Shown here: positions 53,143 to 61,811 of the stretch, in pieces | Numbering within the stretch: the first letter of the stretch is position 1 | Layout of the letters: each line of letters starts with the position of its first letter | Assembly (NCBI GenBank): GCA_910587715.1 | Contig: CAJUMV010000007.1 | Span: 40,753 to 104,752, forward strand | Origin: an uncultured Lachnospiraceae bacterium | GTDB lineage: Bacteria > Bacillota > Clostridia > Lachnospirales > Lachnospiraceae | Direction of reading: 5' to 3' | DNA length: 64,000 nucleotides | Position numbers and translations under genes: made by a program | The notes under the pieces: model-generated | Seen by the model: only the letters and a program-made list of their open reading frames with translations | Told to the model about the DNA's origin: nothing | The model's database searches: none

Positions 53143-54425
53143 AAGGATATTACAGATTTATGGCGCTTCTTGTCCTGCTGCTCGCTGTGGGGCTGTCTGT
53201 CGTCTGGAAGATCACCGGCACAGGTGATGTTTCACAAAATAATGAGGATGCGCTTCTGCTCAATGAGATTGCGCATGAGATGGTTCTATATGATATGCCG
53301 TCTGAAAACACAGCTTCGCAACGGGAGTATGTCATACTGGACAGAAACGGAAATGTTATTTATGATAACTGTTCCGACCATTCGGAAGCGATAACCGTTG
53401 AGACAGCAATAAAACATCGTTATCCCTATACCTATATCACAGAAAACAATCAGATAACGGGCAGCGTCGTGCTCACAGACAGCAACAAGCGTTTCGACCG
53501 TCTGCGCACAAACATCATCGCTGTCTACTGTGTATGCGGTTTTCTCCTGATCGGTGCGGCGGCTGCTTTCGGGGCGTATATCCGCAAAACGATCATACGC
53601 CCCTTTGCCAAGATGAAAGATTTCGCGTCCTGTGTGGCGGCAGGCGATCTCGACAGACCCCTTGAGATGGATAAGGGCAATCTGTTCGGCGCTTTTTCGG
53701 AGAGCTTTGATATCATGCGGGAGGAGCTGAAAGCGTCCAGAGAAAGAGAGCTTTACTTACAGAAAAAAGAGCGTGAGCTTATCGCGTCGCTTTCCCACGA
53801 CCTGAAAACGCCTGTGACGGGCATTAAGCTCACATCTGAGCTGATGGCGGCGGTATTTTCTCAGAATGAGGGACAGGAAATAACCGTCACGGAAGATATG
53901 GTCGCGAAAATGAATAACGTCTGCAAAAGAGCCGATGAAATCGCTATGCTTGTTAATGACCTGCTTTCTTCCACCTTGGAGGACTTAGGTGAGTTCAAGG
54001 TAAAATGCGCGGACGAAAATGCCGCTGTGATAGCGCAGATCGTCTCCGGGTACGATGACAGGGGGCTTGTGCGTATGTCCGAGATACCGCAGGTCATTGT
54101 GCATATGGACAAGCTGCGTTTGTCGCAGGTGATTGGCAATATCCTGTTTAATTCTTACAAATACGCGGGCACACCCATAGACATTTCTTTCTGTCTTGAC
54201 GAGAGTTTTCTCGAGATGTCGATTGGTGACAGTGGTCCGGGCGTTCCCGCAGACGAGATAGCGCTTATCACAGGCAAATTCTACCGCGGAAAGGAACAGG
54301 GAGACAAAGAGGGCAGCGGTTTGGGGCTCTATATCGCAAAGATACTTATGGATAAAATGGGCGGAGAGCTGTCCGTCAGGAATGAAAACGGGCTGTGCGT
54401 AACGCTGCTCATTCCGCTCAGTTAG
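53139..54425 (+). CDS. Sensor histidine kinase
   Basis: A 428-residue kinase. Membrane helices lie at ~7-24 and ~125-147 and flank a ~100-residue extracellular sensor. A HAMP domain follows (~148-200), then the phosphorylated His220 in SLSHDLKTPVTG, the N box NILFNSYKYAG, the GDSGPGVP box and GSGLGLYIAK. It is the partner of the preceding response regulator. The sensor region is too large for the intramembrane-sensing BceS type, so it may detect a ligand directly; the signal is unknown. Confidence 0.92.
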   Translation: MKGYYRFMALLVLLLAVGLSVVWKITGTGDVSQNNEDALLLNEIAHEMVLYDMPSENTASQREYVILDRNGNVIYDNCSDHSEAITVETAIKHRYPYTYITENNQITGSVVLTDSNKRFDRLRTNIIAVYCVCGFLLIGAAAAFGAYIRKTIIRPFAKMKDFASCVAAGDLDRPLEMDKGNLFGAFSESFDIMREELKASRERELYLQKKERELIASLSHDLKTPVTGIKLTSELMAAVFSQNEGQEITVTEDMVAKMNNVCKRADEIAMLVNDLLSSTLEDLGEFKVKCADENAAVIAQIVSGYDDRGLVRMSEIPQVIVHMDKLRLSQVIGNILFNSYKYAGTPIDISFCLDESFLEMSIGDSGPGVPADEIALITGKFYRGKEQGDKEGSGLGLYIAKILMDKMGGELSVRNENGLCVTLLIPLS

Positions 54426-54460
54426 CTGCTCAGTTAAGAAAAAGACAAGAATTTAACAAG

Positions 54461-54503
54461 ATTTTTACAAGGAAATCATGCACGGGATCATGTATCATAC
54501 TAT
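54461..54503 (+). promoter_or_regulatory. Promoter with direct repeats, candidate response-regulator site
   Basis: Two similar blocks, TTTAACAAG (54462-54470) and TTTTACAAG (54473-54481), lie 11 bases apart, about one helical turn. The second overlaps a -35 box TTTACA (54474-54479), followed after 18 bases by TACTAT (54498-54503). OmpR-family regulators bind direct repeats with this spacing. Confidence 0.55.
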
Positions 54504-54545
54504 CATAGAATACAACAATCATGTATTAGAAAGGTAGTGTGATAT

Positions 54546-55304
54546 ATGATCCCTGTTTTGCATACAGAAAAGCTGTGCAAGTCATTTTCAAACGGCGCCA
54601 CGCAGCAGCACGTGATCAAGAATCTCGATTTGGAGATCATGGAAGGCGATTTTACGGTTATCATGGGCGCTTCGGGTTCGGGCAAGTCCACCCTGCTCTA
54701 TGCGCTTTCGGGAATGGATAAGCCCACTCTGGGAAAGGTATTTTTCGGTGACACCGAGATTCAGGACTATACCAACGATCAGCTTGCGGTGTTCAGAAGA
54801 AAAAACTGCGGATTCGTTTTTCAGGGTATCTATCTGCTGGAAAATCAGAATGTCCTTGACAATGTGCTGACGGGCGCATTTGCCGTGCAGAAAAACTCTC
54901 CGGCGCTTATCAAAAGGGTAAAGGAACTGCTCGCAAAAGTGGGGCTTGATGAGGCAATGCAGAAGAAATATCCAAACCAGCTTTCCGGCGGTGAGGCACA
55001 GCGTGTCGGAATCGTGCGCGCCGTGATAAACGAGCCGAAAATTCTTTTCGCGGACGAGCCTACCGGTTCGCTCGACTCTGCATCGGGCAGGGACGTTCTC
55101 GACATCTTCACGGGGATACACGGGAACGGTCAGAGCATCGTTATGGTGACGCACGATATCAGGACCGCGCTGCGCGGAACACGGGTGATCTATCTGCGTG
55201 ACGGCAAAGTGGTGGGTGAACACAGAATGGCGAACTACGGTGAGGACGACCTGAGAGAGCGCCGTGAAAAGCTGACGGTATTCCTTGACGAGATGGGCTG
55301 GTGA
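54546..55304 (+). CDS. ABC transporter ATP-binding protein (MacB/SalX type)
   Basis: A 252-residue ATPase. Walker A is GASGSGKSTL, the signature LSGGEAQRVGIVRAV, Walker B ILFADEPTGSLDS and the H-loop VTHD. It belongs to the class that serves FtsX-like permeases in antimicrobial-peptide sensing or export. AAAGG lies ~12 bases before the ATG. The permease gene begins three bases after its stop codon. Confidence 0.93.
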   Translation: MIPVLHTEKLCKSFSNGATQQHVIKNLDLEIMEGDFTVIMGASGSGKSTLLYALSGMDKPTLGKVFFGDTEIQDYTNDQLAVFRRKNCGFVFQGIYLLENQNVLDNVLTGAFAVQKNSPALIKRVKELLAKVGLDEAMQKKYPNQLSGGEAQRVGIVRAVINEPKILFADEPTGSLDSASGRDVLDIFTGIHGNGQSIVMVTHDIRTALRGTRVIYLRDGKVVGEHRMANYGEDDLRERREKLTVFLDEMGW

Positions 55305-55307
55305 CTT

Positions 55308-57815
55308 ATGAAAATATGCAGATTATCCTTGTTCAATTTGAAGAGAAACAAGTGTGAGGCGGCGGCAATTGTCTTTCTCACCCTTGTCACGGCATTTCTT
55401 ATGGCGGTCTTTGCCGTCAGCATGACGCAGTTAGAACGCGCCTTTGACCGCGCCTTTGAGGAGACAGGCTCCGCTGATTTTATCTTGTTGTTTCAGGCTG
55501 ACAAGTACCGGGATATCTATCGTGATATTCTGGAAGAGGAATACAAAGTGAGCGATGTCAGGGAAAGCAGCGTGCTTTACGGTGCCGCCGCGTCGGCACT
55601 GTCAAAGAAGGGCGAGCGTGTCGCTTATAATATGATCTTTGCGGACGAAAGCACAGAGAGGAAGATGGAACATTTCAAGAAACTGGACGCCCTCCCCGAT
55701 GACGAGATCGAAAAGCTGTCCCACCCTTTGTGGCTGCCCCAGTATTTTGAGATCGCAGCCGGCTATGCCCCGGGGGAAACATTTACCTTTGTCTCAGGGG
55801 GCAGGGATTACCCTTTCACCATAGCCGGGTTTTACAGCACGGGCTTGTTTAATTCCGACGCTATGGTAAAATGTGTCGTTTCGGATGATGATATGGTGCT
55901 GTTGTCCGCTGTCTATGAGGAATACCGCATGATAGCGTTTGACACGGAAAGGGAATTTTCCAAGGAGGAATACTATGAAAAATGCGCCGCAAAGTCAAAC
56001 GAGAATGTTTCAAGTATCGTATTGCCGATTGACAAAGAGCAGGAGAGATTGGTAGAAACCGTCTACCTCACTGTTTTTCTGTATATGAGCGTATTTCTTT
56101 CCGTTGTCACACAGATAAGCGCACTCTTCCTTATCCTTCACAAGATCTCGAAGGACATGGAGGAACAGATGGTTCAGATCGGCGTGCTGGAAGCATTGGG
56201 GTATACAAGCCGTGAGCTTTCCCTTTCCTACATCTGCGAATATATCTTCACAGGGGGCGTTGGCGCGGTCACCGGCGGCATAGCGGCGGCAGCCTTTTCC
56301 CCGGTCATGGATATGTTCACAAGGGGGATGATGAAACGTGACGTGCATACGGATGTGAATGTTTTCCGCATTCTTATCGTGGTAGTATCGATCATGACGC
56401 TTGTCACGCTCTTTGCGCTGTCAAGGGCGGCAAGGGTGAAAATGCTCCCTCCCGTCGTGGCGTTTCGCAAGGGCATAAAGACCCATCATTTCGGGAAAAA
56501 CATACTTCCTCTTGAAAAAATGAGACACAGCGTCAATGTCCGTCTCGCCTTCAAGGGCATATGCAGCGATCTCCGCTCAAATATCGGTACGGGTGTCTGT
56601 ATCATCGCCGCGGGAGCTGCCATCATGTTCAGCGTGTACACCTTTGACTTTTTCAAGAGCGGTTATGACGGGCTGATAGGAGTTCTCGGAATGGAGACGC
56701 CCGACATAAGCATCGTTATGATGAGCGGGGTGAACGGAGAAAAATTCTGTGAGGAGATACGCAGATTTCCCGAAGTGGAAAAGGTGCTTCTGACCAACAC
56801 GAACGCGACAGGAAATTATGTGGCGGTAAAGGGCAGCAATCAGAGTGCGGTTGCCATTTCCTACGCCGATTTTTCCCTCACGGATAATATTCACACGAAA
56901 AAGGGACGTTTCCCCATATACGACAACGAGATCATGATATCCGCAAAGAGAGAGGAGACAGAAAACCGGCACATAGGCGACAGTATCATCATCAAGGGCG
57001 ATGTCTGTGAAAAAAGCTATCTCATAACAGGCATTGTCTCCGCCATGAACAACAACGCCATGAGCGTCTACATGACTGAGGACGGCTACCGGCGTATTTG
57101 TCCGAATGACCGCCCGGACACAGTGGAGATCACCCTCAAAAACGAGGAGGACCGCCCTGCCTTCACGGATCAGCTCACCGCTCTGTACGGTGCAAGCGCA
57201 AAGGACACGGCATATGCACAGTCCGCACAGGGAAGTCTTGAGGAGCGCATCAGAGCGAAAGCGGAGGAGAAAATGGCGATACTGATCTCTCAATACGGCG
57301 TTACTGATGTTGATTATGCCATCAGAATAGGGGATATCGTCATCAGCGGAAACAGCAGCCGCTTCGTGATAAAGGAGATATCCTCCATGAAGGATTTTAC
57401 AAAATCCCAGATGGAATCCATAGCCGCGGTTACAAAGACATTTTCCTTCTGCGCCGTGATATTCATTGCCGTTGTGGTGGCGGTGATTTTGGGCATCATA
57501 GCCGTATCCGCCGTAAAGAGACAGCGCAGGGAATTTGGCATCATGAAAAGTATGGGCTATACGTCAAGGGAGCTTATGCTGCAGCTTACCCTGCGCATTC
57601 TCCCGGTGACGATCCTTTCCTCCTGCATAGCCGCGGTGTTGTCGGTACAGGTACAGCGTGCCTTTTGGATGGCGGGGTTTGGCGTAGAGATTCCCGAGAG
57701 CCTGCCGCTTATCATCGGCACGGCGGCAGCACTTGTGTTGTTCTGCCTGACCGTCACCTACATCAGCGCGGGCAGTATCAGAAAAATATCCGTGACCGAG
57801 CTTATAACAGATTGA
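55308..57815 (+). CDS. FtsX-like ABC transporter permease, two-domain
   Basis: An 835-residue permease. An N-terminal helix (~17-40) is followed by a ~200-residue outer domain and a first FtsX core with three helices (~250-380). A further helix (~425-445), a second outer domain of ~200 residues and a second FtsX core (~705-830) follow. This duplicated MacB/SalY-like build is typical of permeases that handle peptides or lipids at the outer membrane face, in bacitracin or lantibiotic resistance modules among others. The substrate is unknown. It is co-transcribed with the ATPase. Confidence 0.9.
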   Translation: MKICRLSLFNLKRNKCEAAAIVFLTLVTAFLMAVFAVSMTQLERAFDRAFEETGSADFILLFQADKYRDIYRDILEEEYKVSDVRESSVLYGAAASALSKKGERVAYNMIFADESTERKMEHFKKLDALPDDEIEKLSHPLWLPQYFEIAAGYAPGETFTFVSGGRDYPFTIAGFYSTGLFNSDAMVKCVVSDDDMVLLSAVYEEYRMIAFDTEREFSKEEYYEKCAAKSNENVSSIVLPIDKEQERLVETVYLTVFLYMSVFLSVVTQISALFLILHKISKDMEEQMVQIGVLEALGYTSRELSLSYICEYIFTGGVGAVTGGIAAAAFSPVMDMFTRGMMKRDVHTDVNVFRILIVVVSIMTLVTLFALSRAARVKMLPPVVAFRKGIKTHHFGKNILPLEKMRHSVNVRLAFKGICSDLRSNIGTGVCIIAAGAAIMFSVYTFDFFKSGYDGLIGVLGMETPDISIVMMSGVNGEKFCEEIRRFPEVEKVLLTNTNATGNYVAVKGSNQSAVAISYADFSLTDNIHTKKGRFPIYDNEIMISAKREETENRHIGDSIIIKGDVCEKSYLITGIVSAMNNNAMSVYMTEDGYRRICPNDRPDTVEITLKNEEDRPAFTDQLTALYGASAKDTAYAQSAQGSLEERIRAKAEEKMAILISQYGVTDVDYAIRIGDIVISGNSSRFVIKEISSMKDFTKSQMESIAAVTKTFSFCAVIFIAVVVAVILGIIAVSAVKRQRREFGIMKSMGYTSRELMLQLTLRILPVTILSSCIAAVLSVQVQRAFWMAGFGVEIPESLPLIIGTAAALVLFCLTVTYISAGSIRKISVTELITD

Positions 57816-57829
57816 AAATGGAGGAAACG

Positions 57830-59809
57830 ATGAAGAAAAAGAGGATTGCGGCAATGTCCGCTTTGTGTTTGGCGGGAACGGTATGCGCATCTGGCGGAAA
57901 TGCGGTGTATACCGAACCTGCACAGTCGGAACTGACAGCCGAAGCAGCCGCTTCGCAGGACAGGATATATGGCATTGCGTCTGTGAGCAAAATGTATTCC
58001 ACATTGGCGGTCATGCAGCTTGTGGAAGAGGGAAAGGTCGAACTTGACGCCCCTGTCACAACGTATCTCCCCGATTTCAGGATGGATGACGAGCGGTACA
58101 AGGACATCACCGTGCGTATGCTTACGAACCATACGTCGGGCATACCTCTGGGGCTTTCTATCAACCATTATCTCTATGAAGATGTGGACAGCTTCACCCA
58201 TGACAATGTATTTGAGGTAGTGTCGGGGCTGCGTCTGAAAGCCGCTCCCGGGGAATATGCCTCCTATAATAACATGGGCTTTAGTCTTATGGAGCATATC
58301 GTAGAAAATGTCAGCGGTATGAGTTTTACGGATTATGTGAGGGATCACATCGCCTCAGCGATAGGCGCGGACCATACGGGAACGGCATGGAGCCTGTATG
58401 CGGGCGATTTGGGCGATGCACAGGTATCTCTCTATCGCGGCTTTCTGCCAGTCGAATACCCCTATGAAATGGCGGCAGGTACGGGCGGCATCTATGCCAC
58501 CGCTTCTGACGTGGCAAATTTCGGCAGCGCTTTCTTTACGGGAAATGATGTTCTTCTTTCCGATGAGGCAAAAACACAGATGTCCACCCGCTGGAATGAT
58601 GACGAAAAATACGAGAGCTACGGTCTGGGATGGGACTTTGTGGAACACGTCAAGTACGAAAAGGAAAACATAAAGGTTATGGGCAAGGGCGGAGATTTGC
58701 CGTATATGAACTCGAGCCTCCTTGTCGCTCCCGATGAACAGATTAGCACAGCGGTGCTGACCGCTGGAAATGGCAGCAGCCAATATGCAGGAATGATGGC
58801 GTCTGCGCTTATGGACGTGGCGCTTGCAGAACGGGGAAAGGCGGTGAGCGATCTGACTCCTCCGGAGCCGAAAATAATGGACACCATCCCCGAACATGAT
58901 AAAAAATATGAGGGTCTGTACTGCAGCAGCACATTCGGAATCGCCGGAATATGCAGGATCACATTTGATGATACCACGATGTACAAGGAGGAGCTGGGCA
59001 CTGACAACGCATTACCCGAAAGATTTAAGATTACCGGGGACGGCGGATTTGTCAGGGTAAATGACAGCGGCAGGATGACGGCAGACAGGGAGATCGTTTA
59101 TTTCGAGGAAAAGGACGGCAAAATATTCATCAGAACGGAGCTGTTCGCCGTATACCCGGGACTTGGAAATACGTCAGACAGTATGTACACAGGTGAAAAA
59201 ATGGAAGAAAATTCCGTCTCCCCTGGTGTACAACAAAGCTGGGACGAGCTTTCGCAGACCGTATTTGTCACAGATAACGAAAAATGGACCTCCCAGAACT
59301 ATGAAACGCCGTTTTACTGGTTTGTGACAGATAAGGCATTCCCCGGTTATATTCTGGCAAAAAACAGCAGAGGCGTCACAAAAGTGGAAAAAATGACCGA
59401 TGAAGATCATGCCCTTTTCTTTACGTCCATACCGAGTACTGCAAACAGAGATTTGTTTGACATAGAGATCACCCGGCAAACCTCTGCGGACAACACATCG
59501 GCAGTCTCCTTTGATCTGAGCGACGGAACGCGCTGCCGCAGCGTGGACAGCCTCCCGGAGTTTACCGCCGATATCACCAAAATTCCCCTTCACAGCGGTG
59601 AAGCCGCATGGTATCGGATCGGGAAAGATATGGGCGGAGAGAGTATCGCTGTCGAACGGCCCGACAACTCTGCGGTATTTGTCTACAACAAGTTCCGCGA
59701 GCTGCTCTACAGCACCCACGTCAAGGATGCCATGAACACCATCGACCTTCCGGTGGACGGCTATATCGCTTTCGTGGGGGAGAGTGGTGTGTGTAAAATT
59801 GCACGGTAA
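57830..59809 (+). CDS. Secreted class C beta-lactamase/PBP-type serine hydrolase, N-terminally shortened fold
   Basis: A 659-residue protein with a signal peptide (~1-25). The serine-hydrolase fold carries Ser51-x-x-Lys54 (ASVSKM), HTSG (~101-104), Tyr146-x-Asn148 and a late GKGGDLP segment near ~285. A ~330-residue beta-rich C-terminal region of unknown type follows. In homologues ~50-60 residues with the first strands (the GxxxxVVxxGxxxYxxGYG-like part) precede SxxK; here the signal peptide joins almost directly. Family members hydrolyse or transfer D-amino-acid peptides or esters at the wall. GGAGG lies five bases before the ATG. It is 14 bases after the permease, so probably part of its operon. 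Confidence 0.85.
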   Translation: MKKKRIAAMSALCLAGTVCASGGNAVYTEPAQSELTAEAAASQDRIYGIASVSKMYSTLAVMQLVEEGKVELDAPVTTYLPDFRMDDERYKDITVRMLTNHTSGIPLGLSINHYLYEDVDSFTHDNVFEVVSGLRLKAAPGEYASYNNMGFSLMEHIVENVSGMSFTDYVRDHIASAIGADHTGTAWSLYAGDLGDAQVSLYRGFLPVEYPYEMAAGTGGIYATASDVANFGSAFFTGNDVLLSDEAKTQMSTRWNDDEKYESYGLGWDFVEHVKYEKENIKVMGKGGDLPYMNSSLLVAPDEQISTAVLTAGNGSSQYAGMMASALMDVALAERGKAVSDLTPPEPKIMDTIPEHDKKYEGLYCSSTFGIAGICRITFDDTTMYKEELGTDNALPERFKITGDGGFVRVNDSGRMTADREIVYFEEKDGKIFIRTELFAVYPGLGNTSDSMYTGEKMEENSVSPGVQQSWDELSQTVFVTDNEKWTSQNYETPFYWFVTDKAFPGYILAKNSRGVTKVEKMTDEDHALFFTSIPSTANRDLFDIEITRQTSADNTSAVSFDLSDGTRCRSVDSLPEFTADITKIPLHSGEAAWYRIGKDMGGESIAVERPDNSAVFVYNKFRELLYSTHVKDAMNTIDLPVDGYIAFVGESGVCKIAR

Positions 59810-59858
59810 AATCACCGAAAAAAAGAAAAACAGCGGATTCAGGCAGATACGATAATGC

Positions 59859-59888
59859 TTGATGAATAGAGCTTTACTGTGCTATACT
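59859..59888 (+). promoter_or_regulatory. Ancestral ychF promoter, now orphaned
   Basis: TTGATG (59859-59864), 18-base spacer, TATACT (59883-59888), then GGAGG (59926-59930) and ATG at 59942 with the first 17 bases of ychF. It now reads into the inserted element. Confidence 0.65.
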
Positions 59889-59941
59889 ATCATAGCTGTT
59901 AAGGTTTTTTTATTTTGAAAAATACGGAGGATTAAGATACC

Positions 59942-59958
59942 ATGAAACTAGGCATCGT
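59942..59958 (+). repeat. Left copy of the 17-bp att-like duplication
   Basis: ATGAAACTAGGCATCGT, identical to 61914-61930; the flanking bases differ on both sides. Confidence 0.9.
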
Positions 59959-60049
59959 AATCAGTTGCGATGCTCACGTTTCTTCACAAAATCTCACAAA
60001 GCCTTGTTTTTCCTGCCAATCCAGCATTTTTCCAACAAAAGAAACTTAA
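59942..60049 (+). pseudogene. Chimeric 35-codon frame from the severed ychF start
   Basis: The old RBS and start codon of ychF now read five native codons (MKLGI) and then 30 element-derived codons to a TAA. It is probably translated but without function. It documents the original position of ychF. Confidence 0.6.
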
Positions 60050-60086
60050 TGAATTTTCACGCAATTTCACGCTAGTTCATGGCAAA

Positions 60087-60106
60087 TTGGCGTAGTAATG
60101 GCGTAG
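60087..60106 (+). repeat. Left-end repeat of the element
   Basis: TTGGCGTAGTAATGGCGTAG. The same sequence with one extra T is at 61828-61848 near the right end. Upstream, TTTTCACGCAATTTCACGC (60054-60072) is also repetitive. Such end repeats resemble arm-type sites of tyrosine-recombinase elements. Confidence 0.7.
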
Positions 60107-60186
60107 AGAAAAAAGTTCATTACAGCACAAAATTGAATATTGAAAATCCAGTGTAATTACAAAAAATGTAGTCACTGGATATGTAT

Positions 60187-60221
60187 GCAATCATTTAGGT
60201 GACTAGGTGGTTGCTTTTTTT
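60187..60221 (+). terminator. Terminator inside the left end of the element
   Basis: GCAATCA (60187-60193) pairs with TGGTTGC (60208-60214, one G-U pair), followed by a T7 run. No gene now precedes it, so it may be the tail of a deleted gene. The rest of 60050-60314 shows no coding sequence. Confidence 0.65.
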
Positions 60222-60314
60222 ATTTTCGGTGGCTGATGGAAGGAGGAAACGCTGTAATCATTAAAAATCAATGAAATTTCAATCGTGTTCAGACCGGAAG
60301 TCAAAAAAATCCGA

Positions 60315-60343
60315 TTGATTTAGCACGGACTTCGGGGTATAAT
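60315..60343 (+). promoter_or_regulatory. Promoter of the element's Rpn-type gene
   Basis: TTGATT (60315-60320), 17-base spacer, TATAAT (60338-60343), 65 bases before the ATG at 60408. Confidence 0.75.
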
Positions 60344-60407
60344 AGCAGTGAGGTCATATACCTTTTGGGAATGGCTTTTGCGTTTCCTATCATACCAAAG
60401 GAGGTCT

Positions 60408-61361
60408 ATGGCTATAATGGATACGGAAATAAAAAATGCAGTCAGCGCAGCGGATCAGGACGCACAGTATGATGACAGGGCAAAGCGCCTGTTAGGAAAT
60501 AAAACCATTCTGGCGCATATCTTGGTAAAGACGGTTGACGAGTTTAAGGGAATGGATCCGAAAGAGGCAGTAACCTATATAGAGGGGGAGCCATTCATCA
60601 GCGTGGTTCCGGTAGAGCCGGGGCTGACCAATGCCGAAAAGGAAGAAGCAGGGCAGAGGATAGTCGGTTTCAATACGGAAAATGCGGAGATAAACGAGGG
60701 GCTTGTAAGGTTTGACATTGTGTTTTATGTGCGTATGAAAGACGGTATTTCACAGGTTATTGTGAATTTAGAAGCACAAAAAGATGAACCGACAAGCTAC
60801 CATATCTTAAACAGGGCAGTATTTTATGTGAGCCGCCTTGTTTCTTCGCAGAAAGAACGGGATTTTGTTAAGACAAATTATGATGACATAAGGCGTGTTT
60901 TTTCGATATGGATATGTATGAATATGGACGAAAACAGCATGGCTTATGTGCATTTGGCGAAAGATGACCTGCTTGGTTCTTATCCATGGAAGGGCGGACT
61001 TGACCTGTTAAATATTGTTTTGATAGGTATATCAAACGAACTTCCGGCGCATGATGAGAAATATGAGCTGCACCGTCTGCTGAGTGCGCTGCTCTCTATG
61101 GAATTGACTGTTGACGAAAAAATTGGGATTATCAAAAGCGAATATGATATTTCAGTAAATGATGAATTGAGAAAGGATGTGAGCGCCATGTGTAATCTTT
61201 CACAGGGAATCCGGGAAAAAGGCGGGGCAGAAAGAGAAGAAAAAATCATCTTGAATATGCACAGGAAAGGCTATACATTAGATCAGATAGCGGAATGTGT
61301 GGAAAAGAGTATTGACGAGGTAGAGGCTATCATCGAGAAAAGAGAGCCTGTACTGGCATAA
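60408..61361 (+). CDS. Rpn-family PD-(D/E)XK nuclease/transposase-like protein
   Basis: A 317-residue protein of the Rpn/PD-(D/E)XK transposase-like family common in Lachnospiraceae. The N-terminus has GNKTILAHILVKTVDEFKGM. The catalytic pattern is the Asp in RFDIVFYVR and Glu-Ala-Gln-Lys in VNLEAQKDEPTSYHILNRA. The C-terminus has a helical region ending in an HTH-like MHRKGYTLDQIAECVEKSIDEVE. The ATG at 60408 follows AAAGGAGG; an upstream GTG would lie before the transcription start of the promoter at 60315-60343. It is the only intact gene in the element and is only distantly similar to the one at 23767. Confidence 0.85.
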   Translation: MAIMDTEIKNAVSAADQDAQYDDRAKRLLGNKTILAHILVKTVDEFKGMDPKEAVTYIEGEPFISVVPVEPGLTNAEKEEAGQRIVGFNTENAEINEGLVRFDIVFYVRMKDGISQVIVNLEAQKDEPTSYHILNRAVFYVSRLVSSQKERDFVKTNYDDIRRVFSIWICMNMDENSMAYVHLAKDDLLGSYPWKGGLDLLNIVLIGISNELPAHDEKYELHRLLSALLSMELTVDEKIGIIKSEYDISVNDELRKDVSAMCNLSQGIREKGGAEREEKIILNMHRKGYTLDQIAECVEKSIDEVEAIIEKREPVLA

Positions 61362-61388
61362 TCACAGTAACTTAATAACACAAGCAGT

Positions 61389-61438
61389 AAAGCAGTGAAT
61401 TTGTTTTTTATCTTTTAGAAAACAATTCGCTGCTTTTT
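61389..61438 (+). terminator. Terminator after the element's Rpn-type gene
   Basis: Long imperfect stem (61389-61407 with 61419-61436; one bulge, one G-U pair), ending in TTTTT. Confidence 0.75.
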
Positions 61439-61451
61439 CTGTTTTCAGAGG

Positions 61452-61481
61452 AAAAGACAGTCAGAGCGGATTGTCTTTTTT
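61452..61481 (+). terminator. Second hairpin-T6 terminator
   Basis: AAAAGACA (61452-61459) pairs with TGTCTTTT (61472-61479), followed by T. It lies between the Rpn gene and the ArdC-like fragment and may belong to a deleted gene. Confidence 0.65.
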
Positions 61482-61504
61482 CATGTAGAGAAAGGAATAA
61501 ATAT

Positions 61505-61663
61505 ATGGCAAAGACATATTCAAACCGTACCAGAGATAAACAGGAAGTAAAGGCGATTACCGACCAGTTGGAGGAAGGCTTAAAGGAGCTTTTTGCAAAT
61601 GAGAAGTATAAAAGCTATCTTTCCATGATGTCCAAGTTTCACAATTACAGCGCTATAGGATGA
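61505..61663 (+). pseudogene. N-terminal fragment of an ArdC-like antirestriction gene
   Basis: An AAAGGAA RBS and an ATG start a 52-codon frame. Its wording (ITDQLEEGLKELFANEKYK, then SMMSKFHNYS) matches the N-terminal ssDNA-binding domain of ArdC-type antirestriction proteins of conjugative elements, where FHNYSFNN normally continues. Here the match stops after FHNYS and the frame ends three codons later, so the rest was lost in a deletion. It points to an origin as a conjugative element. Confidence 0.65.
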
Positions 61664-61735
61664 ATTTATGGCGAAAAAAGGGAAATATGCAAAATTAACG
61701 TGATTTGCGCGTGTAAAGCTACACGAAACAAAATA

Positions 61736-61764
61736 TGGACATTAGAGCCTGAGTATGGTACAAT
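61736..61764 (+). promoter_or_regulatory. Promoter at the right end of the element, driving ychF
   Basis: TGGACA (61736-61741), 17-base spacer, TACAAT (61759-61764), 150 bases before the ychF ATG. With AAAGGAG at 61899-61905 it replaces the ancestral ychF signals. Confidence 0.7.
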
Positions 61765-61811
61765 ATACTGCTGTATTGGGCTTTTTTCTAGCAATAGAAG
61801 GAGGCGTACAT

